Below, one piece after another: positions 1 to 9,027 of a DNA stretch of 64,000 nucleotides. The number at the start of each line of letters is the position of its first letter. Position 1 is the stretch's first letter. Origin of the DNA: Virgisporangium aurantiacum. Its GTDB lineage: Bacteria > Actinomycetota > Actinomycetes > Mycobacteriales > Micromonosporaceae. The notes beneath the pieces are model-generated. The model was not told the origin of the DNA and did no database searches. It worked only from the letters and a program-made list of their open reading frames with translations. The translations under genes and the position numbers were made by a program. The stretch covers positions 1 to 64,000 of the forward strand of contig NZ_BOPG01000078.1 in NCBI RefSeq assembly GCF_016863635.1, in the 5' to 3' direction.

Positions 1-1
1 G

Positions 2-238
2 CCGATCCCCAACACGGCGAAGGCCTGCTACACCCGCACGGGCGGACCCAACGGCTACGGCACCACGTGCGCCGCCGAAAACGGCACCTGCACGTTCAGC
101 GGCTCGCAGACCGTCGCCTTCGGCGCCAACGGCAGGTACGTGTTCCGCAGCTTCACCGCAAGCGCTCCGTGCACCGCGGCCGCCTTCGGCGGTGACCCGC
201 TGTTCGGAGTACAGAAGTCGTGCTATCTGACCCCGTGA
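2..238 (+). CDS. C-terminal fragment of a secreted protein with a Cys-rich beta domain
   Basis: The reading frame is open from the left edge and stops at TGA 236-238, so only the last 78 residues are visible. They contain the pattern ACYTRTGGPNGYG, CAAENGTCTFSG, VAFGANGRYVFRS and GDPLFGVQKSCYLTP, with five cysteines likely to pair. Domains of this appearance are appended to the C-terminus of secreted actinobacterial pectate lyases, xylanases and other carbohydrate-active enzymes (family knowledge). The catalytic part lies outside the window, so the enzyme cannot be named. The neighbouring lectin and glycosidases fit an exported polysaccharide-degrading protein. It converges on the lectin gene, with a shared hairpin between them. 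Confidence 0.7.
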   Translation, partial: PIPNTAKACYTRTGGPNGYGTTCAAENGTCTFSGSQTVAFGANGRYVFRSFTASAPCTAAAFGGDPLFGVQKSCYLTP

Positions 239-247
239 CAGCAGATC

Positions 248-285
248 GCGGCTGGTCGGCACCGAACCTCGCGCCGACCAGCCGC
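248..285. terminator. Bidirectional hairpin terminator between convergent genes
   Basis: A perfect 13-bp inverted repeat, GCGGCTGGTCGGC at 248-260 and its complement at 273-285, encloses a 12-nt loop. It lies 10 bp after the plus-strand stop and 8 bp after the minus-strand lectin stop, so it can end both transcripts. There is no T-tract, as is usual for actinobacterial terminators. Confidence 0.75.
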
Positions 286-292
286 CCGGTCA

Positions 293-844
293 TCAGACCG
301 TTCCGCCGATGTAGGCGAATCGCCAGTGCTGCCACTCCTCATAGCGGCCCCAGCACTTCCACTGGACGACGTCCCCGCTTGCGGTCTTGTCGAGGCACTT
401 TCCGCTGTGGCGGGCGGCCAGCCGGTAGTAGCTCGTGTCGTCGACCTGGACCAGTTCCCACTGTTCGTTGGTGCCGTTCGAGCACGTCGCCTGTACCACG
501 TCGGACCCGTTGGCCTGGCCGTAGTAGGCCACGTTGAGGCACATCCCGGTGTGCCGGGCCTTGATGTAGAAGTAGTCCTTGTTGTCGAAGCGGCCCGCGG
601 ATTCCTTGTACCACAGTTGATTGTCCGCGCCCACGCAACGCCATACACCGACATTGGCCGCGTGCTGCGTGGAGGCGCCCCAGACGTCGAGGCATTCGTC
701 GCTGTACCGATTGACGATCTGGTAGTAGGCGGGCTCGTCGCTCGCCTGCGCAGCGGTCGGCAACGCAAGGCCGCCGATGGCCGCCGTCAGCAACGCCAGA
801 CAAGCCATGATGAGCGGTCGTGCGCGCCGTAGTGTCTGATGCAT
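293..844 (-). CDS. Secreted ricin-type beta-trefoil lectin (RICIN domain)
   Basis: 183 residues. A signal peptide (basic MHQTLRRARP, hydrophobic core, cleavage near AQA-SD around residue 34) is followed by one beta-trefoil of about 145 residues. The three subdomains each start with a CL-D/N motif (CLDVWG at 51, CLNVAYYG near 102, CLDKTAS near 150) and carry QxW-type signatures (QLW, EQW, QHW), the hallmark of ricin-B carbohydrate-binding domains. No catalytic domain is attached, so it is a free-standing lectin, probably binding galactose-type sugars. ATG 844 is preceded by GAGGGCAGG. The GH95 gene lies 131 bp upstream on the same strand, so the two may be co-transcribed or the lectin may have its own promoter in that gap. 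Confidence 0.85.
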   Translation of the reverse strand: MHQTLRRARPLIMACLALLTAAIGGLALPTAAQASDEPAYYQIVNRYSDECLDVWGASTQHAANVGVWRCVGADNQLWYKESAGRFDNKDYFYIKARHTGMCLNVAYYGQANGSDVVQATCSNGTNEQWELVQVDDTSYYRLAARHSGKCLDKTASGDVVQWKCWGRYEEWQHWRFAYIGGTV

Positions 845-975
845 CGTTCCTGCCCTCGTCGAGATGGACCTGGTCGCCCTCCATTGGGCACCCTGGGGAA
901 GGCGCCCCGAATCAGGGGAGGACCCTGGTGATGAGGGCGGACCCACCCGAGGCTCAGCGCAACCGAGCTGGCCGG

Positions 976-3339
976 TCAGGAGAATCGGACGGTCGTCGAC
1001 CGGCCCGGTTTCAGGGTGATGGTCGTGCGGAACGTGCCGGCGCGCAGCTCGGTTGACGTGCCGCCCACGCTGCGGATCGTGGCCACCGTCGCCGTGCCGC
1101 TGCGCCAGGTCAGGTCGACCTCGAAGCCACCATTGGCGCCGATCCCGGTGACCCGGCCCTTGGCCGCCCAGGCTTTGGGCAGGGCGGGCAGCAGCTCGAT
1201 CACACCCGGCCGGGAGTAGACCAGCATCTCCAGGGCCGCGGTTGCACCGCCGAGGTTGGCGTCGATCTGGAAGATCGTGTAGGCGTTGTTCTGGCTGTAC
1301 ATGTCGAACCAGTTGGACGCCGTGCCGTTGCCGTTGTTCAGCGACGGGCGCAGGACGGTCAGGTACAGCTGGTACGCCTTCTCCGCGTCCTTGAGCCGCG
1401 CCCAGCACAGCGACCGCCAGGCGCAGGCCCAGCCGTAGCTGTCCATGCCGCGGGCGGTGAGCAGCGCGCGGACGCCGTCGATCTGCTCCTTGGGGCTGTC
1501 ATCGAGGTTGATCCGGTCGCCGGGGTACAGGCCGATCAGCGGGGACAGGTGCCGGTGCAGGGTCTCGCCGAGGTTGTCCGGGGTCATCCACTCCTCGAGC
1601 CAGCCGGACTTCGGGCTGACCCGCGGCAGGTACAGCTTGGCCTGCCGGGCGGCCAGGTCGGTGGCCAGCGCCTGATCGCGGTCGAGCACGCGGGACGCGA
1701 TCCGGAACTGCCGGAACAGATCCCAGGCCAGTTCCTGACCGTACGTGTTGCCCTTGCCGTCGGGTCCGTGCTCGGGCGACCAGGAGGTGTCGTCGACGAG
1801 CACCTCGCGGCGCGACCCGTCCGGATCGGTGACCGTCGTGGGGATCAGCCGGGCCTGCCAGAACTCGGCCGCACCCTTGAGGACCGGATAGATCAGGTCG
1901 AGGTACGCGCGGTCCTGGCTGTACTCGTAGTGCCGGAACAACGAGTTGCACAGCCAGGCGTTGCCGGACGGATGCCAGCCCCACCCGCTGCCGCCGTGGA
2001 TGTTGGTGGAGAACGCGATCGCCCAGCCGGCGATCTTCCCGCTGCTGTTGCGGAACCGGTTGCGGGAGTCGTTGAACAGGCGCGTGGTGACGTCGGTCCA
2101 GGCGGGCAGCTGGGAGACGCAGTACCGGGCCAGCGGGTACGCGTTCTCGCCGAGGCCGGCCGGGTCGGCCAACCAGTAGTTCATCTGGACGTTGATGTCC
2201 GTGTGGTAGTCCGCGTACCAGTCCGGGTTGTTGTTGTGCACCCAGATGCCCTGCAGGTTCATCGGCAGCCCGTCGCGGGACCCGACGATCGTCAGGTAGC
2301 GGCCGTACTGGACGTAGGCGGCCTCCAGCTCCGGGTCGGGGGTGGTCGGGTCGGTGTAGCGGACGGCGATCCGCGACCAGGAGTCCAGCGACCGCTGCAC
2401 CGTCGACGACCGGCCCAGGTCGATCGTCATCCGGTCGTACTGCCGCCGGTAGTCGGCCACGTGGGTGGTCAGCAACGTGGTGCCGGCAACAGCCGCGGCC
2501 GCCGTCACCTTGACGCGCGCGACGGCCAGCGGGTCGGTGGCCGGGCTGCGGTAGTTCGTCGCCGCGTCCGGGGCGTAGTCGGTGCCACCGCACACGACGA
2601 CGAGCAACTCGCGGCAACCGGCGAAGGTCAGCCTGCCGCCGTCGACGCCGACCCGCCCGGTGGCGCTGACCGCGGTCACCGCCGCGGCATACCGCAGCCC
2701 GTTGGACAGCGTCCCGGCGAAGGACAGCTGCCCGGCGCCGCCGGCGGTGGTCTCGCCGTGCGTGCCGTCCAGCGTGATCGTGCCGGTGTGCGGCCCGCCG
2801 GTGAGCCGGACGATCACGACGTCGTCCGGGTGGCTGGCGTAGACCTCGCGGCGGTAGCGGGTGTCGCCGTGCCGGTAGGACGCCGACACCACGCCGTTGC
2901 TGAGGTCGAGCTGCCGGCGGTAGTCCGCGATGGCGTCGCCGGTGTGCCCGGGCAGGGCCACCCGCACCTTGGCCAGCAGCCCGAAGCTGCCGAAGTCGTT
3001 CGGGCCGTACGGCAGCTGGCCGTCGTCCTGAAGCGTGTCGTTGCGGGTGCCGGTCCAGAACGAGCCGTCGGTCAGGTAGAGGAAGTCGTCCGCGGGATCG
3101 CCGCCGACGAGAGCGCCGAGCCGGCCGTTGCCGACCGGCAGTGCCTGCTCGATGATCCGGGCCTCGGTGGCGGGAGTGCGGTACCAGAGCGTTGTCGCCT
3201 GGTCCGCCGGCACCAGTTGCACGTCGGACGGACGGGTCGGTGCGCCGTGGGCGGCGAACGGCCGCGTTCCGGCAAGGGCGAGGCCGGCGCCGGCAGCGCC
3301 GGTGACCCGGAGGAAGTCGCGACGGGAAGGCGGAGCCAC
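976..3339 (-). CDS. Tat-exported glycoside hydrolase family 95 (alpha-L-fucosidase / alpha-L-galactosidase)
   Basis: 787 residues, GTG start. The N-terminus SRRDFLRVTGAAGAGLALAG is a twin-arginine signal peptide. The mature part starts with the GH95 N-terminal beta domain (LWYRTPATEARIIEQALPVG, NGRLGA) and continues into the (alpha/alpha)6 barrel. Family catalytic-site motifs are present: NLQGIWVHNN, SWSPEHGP (general acid Glu) and QIDANLGG (base-activating Asp). The full length matches GH95 enzymes. GH95 covers alpha-1,2-L-fucosidases and alpha-L-galactosidases. The surrounding galactose-catabolism genes make the galactosidase reading possible, but the sequence does not decide. It lies 14 bp downstream of the GH27 gene and is probably in one transcript with it. 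Confidence 0.9.
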   Translation of the reverse strand: MAPPSRRDFLRVTGAAGAGLALAGTRPFAAHGAPTRPSDVQLVPADQATTLWYRTPATEARIIEQALPVGNGRLGALVGGDPADDFLYLTDGSFWTGTRNDTLQDDGQLPYGPNDFGSFGLLAKVRVALPGHTGDAIADYRRQLDLSNGVVSASYRHGDTRYRREVYASHPDDVVIVRLTGGPHTGTITLDGTHGETTAGGAGQLSFAGTLSNGLRYAAAVTAVSATGRVGVDGGRLTFAGCRELLVVVCGGTDYAPDAATNYRSPATDPLAVARVKVTAAAAVAGTTLLTTHVADYRRQYDRMTIDLGRSSTVQRSLDSWSRIAVRYTDPTTPDPELEAAYVQYGRYLTIVGSRDGLPMNLQGIWVHNNNPDWYADYHTDINVQMNYWLADPAGLGENAYPLARYCVSQLPAWTDVTTRLFNDSRNRFRNSSGKIAGWAIAFSTNIHGGSGWGWHPSGNAWLCNSLFRHYEYSQDRAYLDLIYPVLKGAAEFWQARLIPTTVTDPDGSRREVLVDDTSWSPEHGPDGKGNTYGQELAWDLFRQFRIASRVLDRDQALATDLAARQAKLYLPRVSPKSGWLEEWMTPDNLGETLHRHLSPLIGLYPGDRINLDDSPKEQIDGVRALLTARGMDSYGWACAWRSLCWARLKDAEKAYQLYLTVLRPSLNNGNGTASNWFDMYSQNNAYTIFQIDANLGGATAALEMLVYSRPGVIELLPALPKAWAAKGRVTGIGANGGFEVDLTWRSGTATVATIRSVGGTSTELRAGTFRTTITLKPGRSTTVRFS

Positions 3340-3353
3340 GGCGGCATTCCCTT

Positions 3354-5417
3354 TCAGCAGGCGGCGGTCAGGCCGGTCCAGTCGGCGCGGTCGTTGTAGC
3401 CGCCGTCGCCCCCGTCGCCCACCACCAGGTCGAGCACCCGGACGGTGGTCAGATCGACGTCGATCCGGCGGGTGTCGTCGCGGGTCAGCAGCCCACTGTC
3501 GAACAGCACCCGGCCGTCACCGATCACCTGGAAGGTCGCGGTCGCGCCCTCCGGTCCGACGTTGCGGACCGCGTCGTCGATGCCGACCATCGCGGTCAGC
3601 CGGTCGCACCGGCCGCCGAGGTAGTAACGGACCGCGGACGGCGACGCGACCCCGATGCCGGTCGGGTACACCTGGCCGAGCACGCTCAGCGGCGACCCAC
3701 CACCGACGCTGAGATCGATCGTCGGACTCATCCAGCCGCTGGTCGCACTGATCCACGTGTGGTGTGACAGGACGACCTCGCCGTCGGGCGGTGCCGGCGC
3801 GACCACCACCGCCGAGACCGTGGTTTGGGCCAACCGCCGGCCGCCGGCAACGCCGTACGACGTGGTGGCGGTCAACGTGGCCGCGCCGGTGCTCGCGGCG
3901 GCGGGGAGCGTGACCGCGAAGGCGACGGTGGCGGCACTGCCGGGCGCCAGCAGCGCCGGTGCGGCGCCGATCGGTATGACCGCCCAACCGGTGGGCGCGG
4001 CCAGGCTGGCCTTCGGTGCGAAGACGGGCCGGGTGCCGTCGTTGCGGACGGTGACCTCGACCCGCGCCACGTCACCACCGGCGAGCACCGGCGCGGTGCC
4101 GTCCGGCGTCGGGAGACCGCCGACGTTGGTCACCTGCGGGAGGCCCGCGGTCACGTGCGGGACGCCGGGCTTGCCGCGGGCCGGGCCGACCCGGAACAGC
4201 GCGGCGCCGTGGGCCGCGACGGCCGCGCTGATGGTGCCGGCGCTCTCGGTGACCTGGTTGGTCCAGGCGTTCCGGAGGGTGAACCGCCGCCCGGAGAGGC
4301 CGACCGACGAGGCCGTCGTGGTGAGGATCTTCGGGCTGTCGCCGCGGTTGAGCAGCATCACGGCCCGCTCGCCGTTGGCCAGTCGCTTCACCCACGTCTC
4401 CGTCGTACCGGCCGGCCCGACCCGGACGGCCTGGACACCGGCCGGGTCCTGGTTGATCGCCAGCACGTCGGGGTCGGTGAGCGTGTCGACGGAGGTCCGG
4501 CTGAGCTTGCGGACGTCGCTACCGATCACCAGCGGCGCGGCGGCGACGGACCACAGGGTCATCTGGGTGCGGAACTCCTCGTCGGTCATCCCGAGTTCGG
4601 GGCCGAGGTAGTCCGGGTCGTTGAAGTGACCCGGGCCGGCGACCTCCGGGTGCCGCGCGTTCGCGTCGTAGTTGCGCAGCACGTCCTTGAATTTGATGTC
4701 GAACACGAAGCCGACGTCGGTGTAGGTCCGCCAGGATTGTGCGATCGCCGGCGCGTAGGTCCAGGAGTACGTCGACTGCTGCTCCGGCGGGTAGTTGCCC
4801 CAGTCCGGTGAGGTCACCGGGTTGCACAGGTTGAAGATGATCGGCCGGTGGCTGGCGTTGTTCCGCAACGCCCGCGCGAACTCGGTGAAGACCGTCTTCG
4901 GGTCCAGGTCGGCGGCGATCCCGCAGAGGAAGTCGACCTTGACCGCGTCGAACTTCCAGGCGGCGAACTGGTCGGCGTCGCGCTGGTAGTAGCCGCCGCT
5001 GCCGAGTCCGCACCGGCCGGGGATGTACGGTCCGGCGTCCGTGTAGATGCCGGCCTTGAGGCCCTTGGAGTGGATGTAGTCGACGAGCGGCGTCAGCCCG
5101 TTCGGGAACCGGGTCCGGTCGGCCCGCAGGTCGCCGGCGGCCGTCCGCGGTTCTGGGTCCTGCCAGCCGCCGTCGAGCCAGACGATGTTGTAGCCGGCCC
5201 GGGCCAGCCCCTTGGCGACCAGCGAGTCGGCGACCTCGCGCACCGACTGCTCGGTGAAGTCGCCGCCGAGGCCGAAGTAGGTGTTCCAGCCCTGGTAGGG
5301 CGTCGAGCCGAGGATCTTGTGGCCGGTCGGCGCGGCTGGCGCCGCACCCGCCTGGGCGGGCGCGATCAGGAGACCAGCGGCGATAGCGAACAGGGCGGTG
5401 AGCGCATGCCGTTTCAC
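3354..5417 (-). CDS. Secreted GH27 alpha-galactosidase with NEW3 and NPCBM domains
   Basis: 687 residues with a Sec signal peptide ending near AQAGA-AP (residue 26). The catalytic barrel spans about residues 35-330: YQGWNTYF, NIVWLDGGWQ, then VKVDFLCG with the nucleophile Asp at about 162, and PGHFNDPDYLG. A beta-sandwich domain (about 330-410), a NEW3-type alpha-galactosidase-associated domain (about 430-530) and a C-terminal NPCBM galactose-binding domain (HHTWISATSGW through NDRADWTGL, about 550-687) follow. Together they suggest hydrolysis of terminal alpha-galactosyl residues on polysaccharides outside the cell. Translation starts at GTG 5417. An AT-rich element with TTGACA, shared with the sugar-importer promoter, lies 32 bp upstream. 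Confidence 0.92.
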   Translation of the reverse strand: MKRHALTALFAIAAGLLIAPAQAGAAPAAPTGHKILGSTPYQGWNTYFGLGGDFTEQSVREVADSLVAKGLARAGYNIVWLDGGWQDPEPRTAAGDLRADRTRFPNGLTPLVDYIHSKGLKAGIYTDAGPYIPGRCGLGSGGYYQRDADQFAAWKFDAVKVDFLCGIAADLDPKTVFTEFARALRNNASHRPIIFNLCNPVTSPDWGNYPPEQQSTYSWTYAPAIAQSWRTYTDVGFVFDIKFKDVLRNYDANARHPEVAGPGHFNDPDYLGPELGMTDEEFRTQMTLWSVAAAPLVIGSDVRKLSRTSVDTLTDPDVLAINQDPAGVQAVRVGPAGTTETWVKRLANGERAVMLLNRGDSPKILTTTASSVGLSGRRFTLRNAWTNQVTESAGTISAAVAAHGAALFRVGPARGKPGVPHVTAGLPQVTNVGGLPTPDGTAPVLAGGDVARVEVTVRNDGTRPVFAPKASLAAPTGWAVIPIGAAPALLAPGSAATVAFAVTLPAAASTGAATLTATTSYGVAGGRRLAQTTVSAVVVAPAPPDGEVVLSHHTWISATSGWMSPTIDLSVGGGSPLSVLGQVYPTGIGVASPSAVRYYLGGRCDRLTAMVGIDDAVRNVGPEGATATFQVIGDGRVLFDSGLLTRDDTRRIDVDLTTVRVLDLVVGDGGDGGYNDRADWTGLTAAC

Positions 5418-5448
5418 ATCAGAAATCCTGCGGCTCGTTTCGCCGTCA

Positions 5449-5470
5449 TGTCAAGATTATTTCATAAATT
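5449..5470 (-). promoter_or_regulatory. AT-rich promoter/operator element shared with position 10534
   Basis: Read on the minus strand, this 22-bp stretch ends in TTGACA and matches the element at 10534-10555 at 16 of 22 positions, including an unbroken ATCTTGACA and a TTA-GAA core. It contains the small palindrome ATTT-ATG-AAAT. It sits 32 bp upstream of the GH27 GTG start. The shared sequence could be a -35 box overlapped by the binding site of the GntR regulator encoded nearby (inference). Confidence 0.5.
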
Positions 5471-5526
5471 ATGAGTTGGACTTTGCCGGGCCGCGGCGCG
5501 AGGCGGCGCGGCGCGGTGCGGGGCGG

Positions 5527-6465
5527 TCAGCGGACGGCGCTGCCGGGGTCGTGGTCGAGCAGCGCGAGATCCTCGCGGAACGGCAGCCCTTCCCAGTCGC
5601 CGCGCGTGGCGACGGCGAACGCCGCGACGGTGACCGCGCGTTCGAGCCGGCCCACGACGTCGGCGCCGTCGAGCATGCCGGACAGCAGCCCGGCCACGAA
5701 GGCGTCGCCGGCGCCGACGGTGTCGACCACCGGGACCGGTCGCGCGGGCCGGTGCAGCGAGCCGTGCCCGCCGTGACTGGTCGCGCCGCCGGCACCGTGT
5801 TTGACCACCACCTCGGACACGCCCGCGGCCAGCAGCGCGGCGACCGGGTCGGCGTCGTCGGTGAGCACCGACAGCTCGTCGTCGGAGGCGATCACAAGGT
5901 CGAGCGAGGGCACCAGGGGCCGCAACGCGGCCGCGGCCCGCCGGGCCGGCCACAACCGGGTCCGGTGGTTGACGTCGAGGCAGACCAGGGCGCCCGCGGC
6001 ACGCGCGTGGCCGACCGCGGCGCGTACCGCGGCGTACGGACCGTCGCCGAGCGCGCAGGTGATTCCGGTGACGTGCAGGATCCGCGGCGTCCGGTCGGCG
6101 GCGAAGGCGGGGGGCACGTCGAGCGCGGCCAGTTGCGAGCCGGCCGAGCCGGTGCGGTGGTAGCTGACCCGGGTGCGGTCACCGACCCGGGGTTCGAACA
6201 GGATCAGCCCGGTCGGGGCGTGCGGGTCGACGCGCGCCAGGGAGAGGTCGACGCCCTCCGCGCGCAGGCAACGCCTGATGAGTTCGCCGGGCTCGTCGGC
6301 GCCGGTGACGCCGAGCCAGCTCGCGCGATGGCCCAGCCGGGCAACTCCGATCGCGACCGTGGACTCGGCACCGGCGATGGACAGGTGTGCCGGTCCGCCG
6401 AGCCGCAACGGCCCGGCCATCCGGAACGCGGCCATGGTCTCGCCGAGGGTGAGTAGGTCGATCAT
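5527..6465 (-). CDS. PfkB-family sugar-acid kinase (2-dehydro-3-deoxy-galactonate/gluconate kinase type)
   Basis: 312 residues. The ribokinase-fold pattern is complete: N-terminal DLLTLGETMAAF, the early glycine-rich segment HLSIAGAESTVAIGVARLG, and the C-terminal nucleotide/anion-hole motif DTVGAGDAFVAG with catalytic Asp254. It most resembles KdgK-like kinases, which phosphorylate 2-keto-3-deoxy sugar acids. The gene overlaps the aldolase upstream of it by 4 bp (ATGA), and the operon encodes a galactonate dehydratase, so KDGal is the likely substrate. Classical DgoK belongs to another family, so this would be a substitution. Start ATG 6465. Confidence 0.85.
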   Translation of the reverse strand: MIDLLTLGETMAAFRMAGPLRLGGPAHLSIAGAESTVAIGVARLGHRASWLGVTGADEPGELIRRCLRAEGVDLSLARVDPHAPTGLILFEPRVGDRTRVSYHRTGSAGSQLAALDVPPAFAADRTPRILHVTGITCALGDGPYAAVRAAVGHARAAGALVCLDVNHRTRLWPARRAAAALRPLVPSLDLVIASDDELSVLTDDADPVAALLAAGVSEVVVKHGAGGATSHGGHGSLHRPARPVPVVDTVGAGDAFVAGLLSGMLDGADVVGRLERAVTVAAFAVATRGDWEGLPFREDLALLDHDPGSAVR

Positions 6466-7082
6466 CCGGCTGTTCCGGCGAGGAACGCGGCGGCGCGCTC
6501 GCGCAGCCCGGCGAGGTCACCGCCGTGGGCGGCGTCACCGAGCAGCGGCGAGCCGACGCCGACGGCGACCGCGCCGGCGCTCAGGAACTGCGGCGCGAGC
6601 AGTGCGTCGACGCCGCCGACGGGTACGAACGCGGTCTCCGGGAACGGGTCGCGCAGTGCGCGCAGGTAGGCCGGGCCGCCGACGGAGGCGGGGAACAGTT
6701 TGACCGCCGCGGCGCCGGCGAGGCCGGCCTGTACGACTTCGGTGGGGGTCAGCGCCCCGGCCAGGACGGGCAGGGCGAGGCGGGCGGCCTCGGCGAGGCT
6801 CGGTGCGATGGCGGGGGTGACGAGGAAGGTCGCGCCGGCGTCGGCGGCCCGGTGGGCGTCGGTCTCCGTGAGGACCGTCCCGGCGCCGAGGGCGAAGTCC
6901 GGGCCGAGCGCGGCGCGGGCCCGGCGGATGGTGTCCAGCGCCCCGGCGGACGTGAGCGAGACCTCGATCAGGCCGACGCCGCTGTCGGCGAGGGTGAGCA
7001 CGCTGTCCAGGGCGGCGCGCGGGTCGGTGCCCCGCACGATCGCGAGCAGGCGACGGGTGCGCAGGGTGTCGAGCAGGTTCAT
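6462..7082 (-). CDS. KDPG/KDPGal-type class I aldolase
   Basis: 206 residues, the full length of the KDPG aldolase family. Motifs seen: AIVRG (phosphate-binding Arg17), GLIEVSLTS (catalytic Glu40), GAGTVL, and AAVKLFPAS with the Schiff-base Lys128, then FVPVGGV. The family cleaves 2-keto-3-deoxy-6-phosphogluconate or -galactonate to pyruvate and glyceraldehyde 3-phosphate. Four-base overlaps on both sides (6462-6465 and 7079-7082) couple it to the kinase and to the mutarotase-like gene. The pathway context favours KDPGal as substrate. Confidence 0.88.
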   Translation of the reverse strand: MNLLDTLRTRRLLAIVRGTDPRAALDSVLTLADSGVGLIEVSLTSAGALDTIRRARAALGPDFALGAGTVLTETDAHRAADAGATFLVTPAIAPSLAEAARLALPVLAGALTPTEVVQAGLAGAAAVKLFPASVGGPAYLRALRDPFPETAFVPVGGVDALLAPQFLSAGAVAVGVGSPLLGDAAHGGDLAGLRERAAAFLAGTAG

Positions 7083-7888
7083 GCGGTGGTGCCTCCGCGA
7101 CGGTGGGCGGCGATGGTCAGACGCCAGGTGACCCGGCCGGCCGCGGGCACGGTGGCGGCGTCACCGGGACCGGCCGTGGCCAGGTCGAAGACCGCGCCGA
7201 GCATCGGTTCGACGCCGATGCTGCGGTAGGGACCGGGCTGGGGCCAGCCGCGCAGGTTGCGCCACAGGGCGGTGGAGCGGGGTTGCCCGGCGCAGTCCAG
7301 GTGCAGGGTGAGCCGGTCGGGTCCGTCGACGACGCGTACGGTCGGGCAGTCGGTGAGGATCGCGCCGACGGCGGTGCCGTCGTCGGGGCCGAGCCGGTCG
7401 AGGGTCAGCCCGGCCGGTGCCGGCCAGGGCCCTTCGAGCCACGGGCCGGATTCGGGGAACACCCGGGTCGCGGTGCCGGCGGGTGCGTCGAGGCGGGCGG
7501 CCGGGCTCAGGTCGAGCAGGGCGTGCGCGGCCCACACGAACCGGTAGCCGGGATCGGCGTCCAGGACGTAGTCGACCAGGAGCTCGCCAACGCGTTCGCG
7601 GAGGCGCCTGGTCAGCGTGAACTCCGGTGTCGCGACCGTCTGCGTGTCGCCGGCGGGCTGCCAGGGGCGCGCCCACACGTCGCCGTGGTCGGGCCGGCCG
7701 CGCACGGTCGGCAGGCACTCCTCGAGACCACCGGCGTCGACGAAGTCGTCGCCCGGGACCGCGCCGCGGCGGCGGGTTCCGGCCCGGTGCCAGAGCCATT
7801 CGCGGCCGCCGCCGGCGAGGCTGGTCCACCGTCCGCCGTGGGCCGGGTCCAGCACGGCGCGCAGCGCGACGGGGGCGTCGGTCACCAT
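7079..7888 (-). CDS. Aldose 1-epimerase/mutarotase-like protein
   Basis: 269 residues with the beta-supersandwich look of galactose-mutarotase-like proteins: an N-terminal LDPAHGGRWTSL, GGREWLWHR, GGLEECLPTV, a central YVLDADPGYRFVWAAHALL with a conserved His, and a C-terminal segment SIGVEPMLGAVFDLA. Cytosolic, with no signal. It could interconvert sugar anomers before the dehydrogenase step, or act on a sugar-acid lactone; no lactonase is otherwise recognisable in the operon. It overlaps galactonate dehydratase by 7 bp and the aldolase by 4 bp. The general fold assignment is good; the exact substrate is inferred. Confidence 0.72.
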   Translation of the reverse strand: MVTDAPVALRAVLDPAHGGRWTSLAGGGREWLWHRAGTRRRGAVPGDDFVDAGGLEECLPTVRGRPDHGDVWARPWQPAGDTQTVATPEFTLTRRLRERVGELLVDYVLDADPGYRFVWAAHALLDLSPAARLDAPAGTATRVFPESGPWLEGPWPAPAGLTLDRLGPDDGTAVGAILTDCPTVRVVDGPDRLTLHLDCAGQPRSTALWRNLRGWPQPGPYRSIGVEPMLGAVFDLATAGPGDAATVPAAGRVTWRLTIAAHRRGGTTA

Positions 7889-9027
7889 TCGGCGAAGGAT
7901 CCGTCGTCGTGGCGCCAGATCGGGTTGCGCCAGGTGTGGCCGGTCGCGGCCGCCTTGCGGACCGCCGCCTCGTCGACCGTGATGCCGAGGCCGGGAGCGT
8001 CCAGGCGGTTGATGTGCCCGTCGACGAAGGCGAACGGCGCCGGGTCGACCAGATAGTCGAGCAGTTCGGAGCCCTGGCTGTAGTGGATGCCGATGCTCTG
8101 CTCCTGGATGAGGAAGTTCGGCGTGGCCAGCGCGACCTGCAGGCTCGCGGCCAACGAGATCGGACCGAGGGGGCAGTGCGGGGCGAGGACCGCGCCGTAG
8201 GTCTCGGCCAGCGCGGCGATGCGCCGCACCTCGGAGATGCCGCCGGCATGCGACAGATCGGGCTGCACGACCGCGACGCCGGCCTGCAGCGGGGTGAGGA
8301 ACTCGGCGCGGCCGTACAGCCGCTCGCCGGTGGCGATGGGGACCGTGGAGCAGGTCACAATGTCGTGCAGGCGGTGGGCCTGGTCGGGCAGGACCGGTTC
8401 CTCGGCGAAGAACGGCCGGAGGTCGGCGATCTCGGACAGGATGCGGCGTACGGCGGCGATGCCGGCCCGGCCGTGGAAGTCGATGGCGACGTCGCGGTCA
8501 CGGCCGAGGGCCGCGCGGGCGGCGGCGACCCGGTTCACGACGGCGTCGACCTCGGCCGAGGTCGGGATCGGCGACAGCCGTCCGGAGGCGTTCATCTTCA
8601 CCGCGGTCATCCCGGCCTCGGCCTGTGCGGCCGCCTGCTCGCCGATGTCGATCGGGTCGTCGCCGCCGATCCAGGCGTAGATCCGGACGCGGTCGCGCAC
8701 CGGCCCACCGAGCAGAGCGTGCACGGGGGCGCCGTAGGCCTGTCCGGCGATGTCCCACAGGGCCTGGTCGAGGCCGGCGACGGCGCTGGACAGCACGGGG
8801 CCGCCGCGGTAGAAGCCGCCCTTGGTCATGACCTGCCAGTGGTGCTCGATCTGCAGCGGGTCCTGGCCGATCAGGAGTTCGGACAGCGTCTCGACCGCGG
8901 CGCGCACGACTTCGGCGCGGCCTTCGACGACGGGTTCGCCCCAGCCGACCAGGCCGTCGTCGGTCTGCACGCGACAGAACAGCCACCGCGGCGCGACGAG
9001 GAACGTCTCGATTCGGTCGATCTTCAC
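7882..9027 (-). CDS. dgoD: D-galactonate dehydratase (enolase superfamily)
   Basis: 381 residues from GTG 9027, chosen because GGAGAAGG precedes it and GTGA overlaps the GntR stop. Enolase-superfamily ligands appear at Asp183, Glu209 and Glu235 (AIDFHGR, FAEEP, ATGERL). The galactonate-dehydratase-specific histidines are His185 in DFHG and His284 in APHCPLGP. This matches the E. coli enzyme's arrangement almost residue for residue (family knowledge). It removes water from D-galactonate to give 2-keto-3-deoxygalactonate, the central step of the De Ley-Doudoroff route. Longer upstream readings of this frame lie inside the regulator gene and were not used. Confidence 0.92.
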   Translation of the reverse strand: MKIDRIETFLVAPRWLFCRVQTDDGLVGWGEPVVEGRAEVVRAAVETLSELLIGQDPLQIEHHWQVMTKGGFYRGGPVLSSAVAGLDQALWDIAGQAYGAPVHALLGGPVRDRVRIYAWIGGDDPIDIGEQAAAQAEAGMTAVKMNASGRLSPIPTSAEVDAVVNRVAAARAALGRDRDVAIDFHGRAGIAAVRRILSEIADLRPFFAEEPVLPDQAHRLHDIVTCSTVPIATGERLYGRAEFLTPLQAGVAVVQPDLSHAGGISEVRRIAALAETYGAVLAPHCPLGPISLAASLQVALATPNFLIQEQSIGIHYSQGSELLDYLVDPAPFAFVDGHINRLDAPGLGITVDEAAVRKAAATGHTWRNPIWRHDDGSFAEW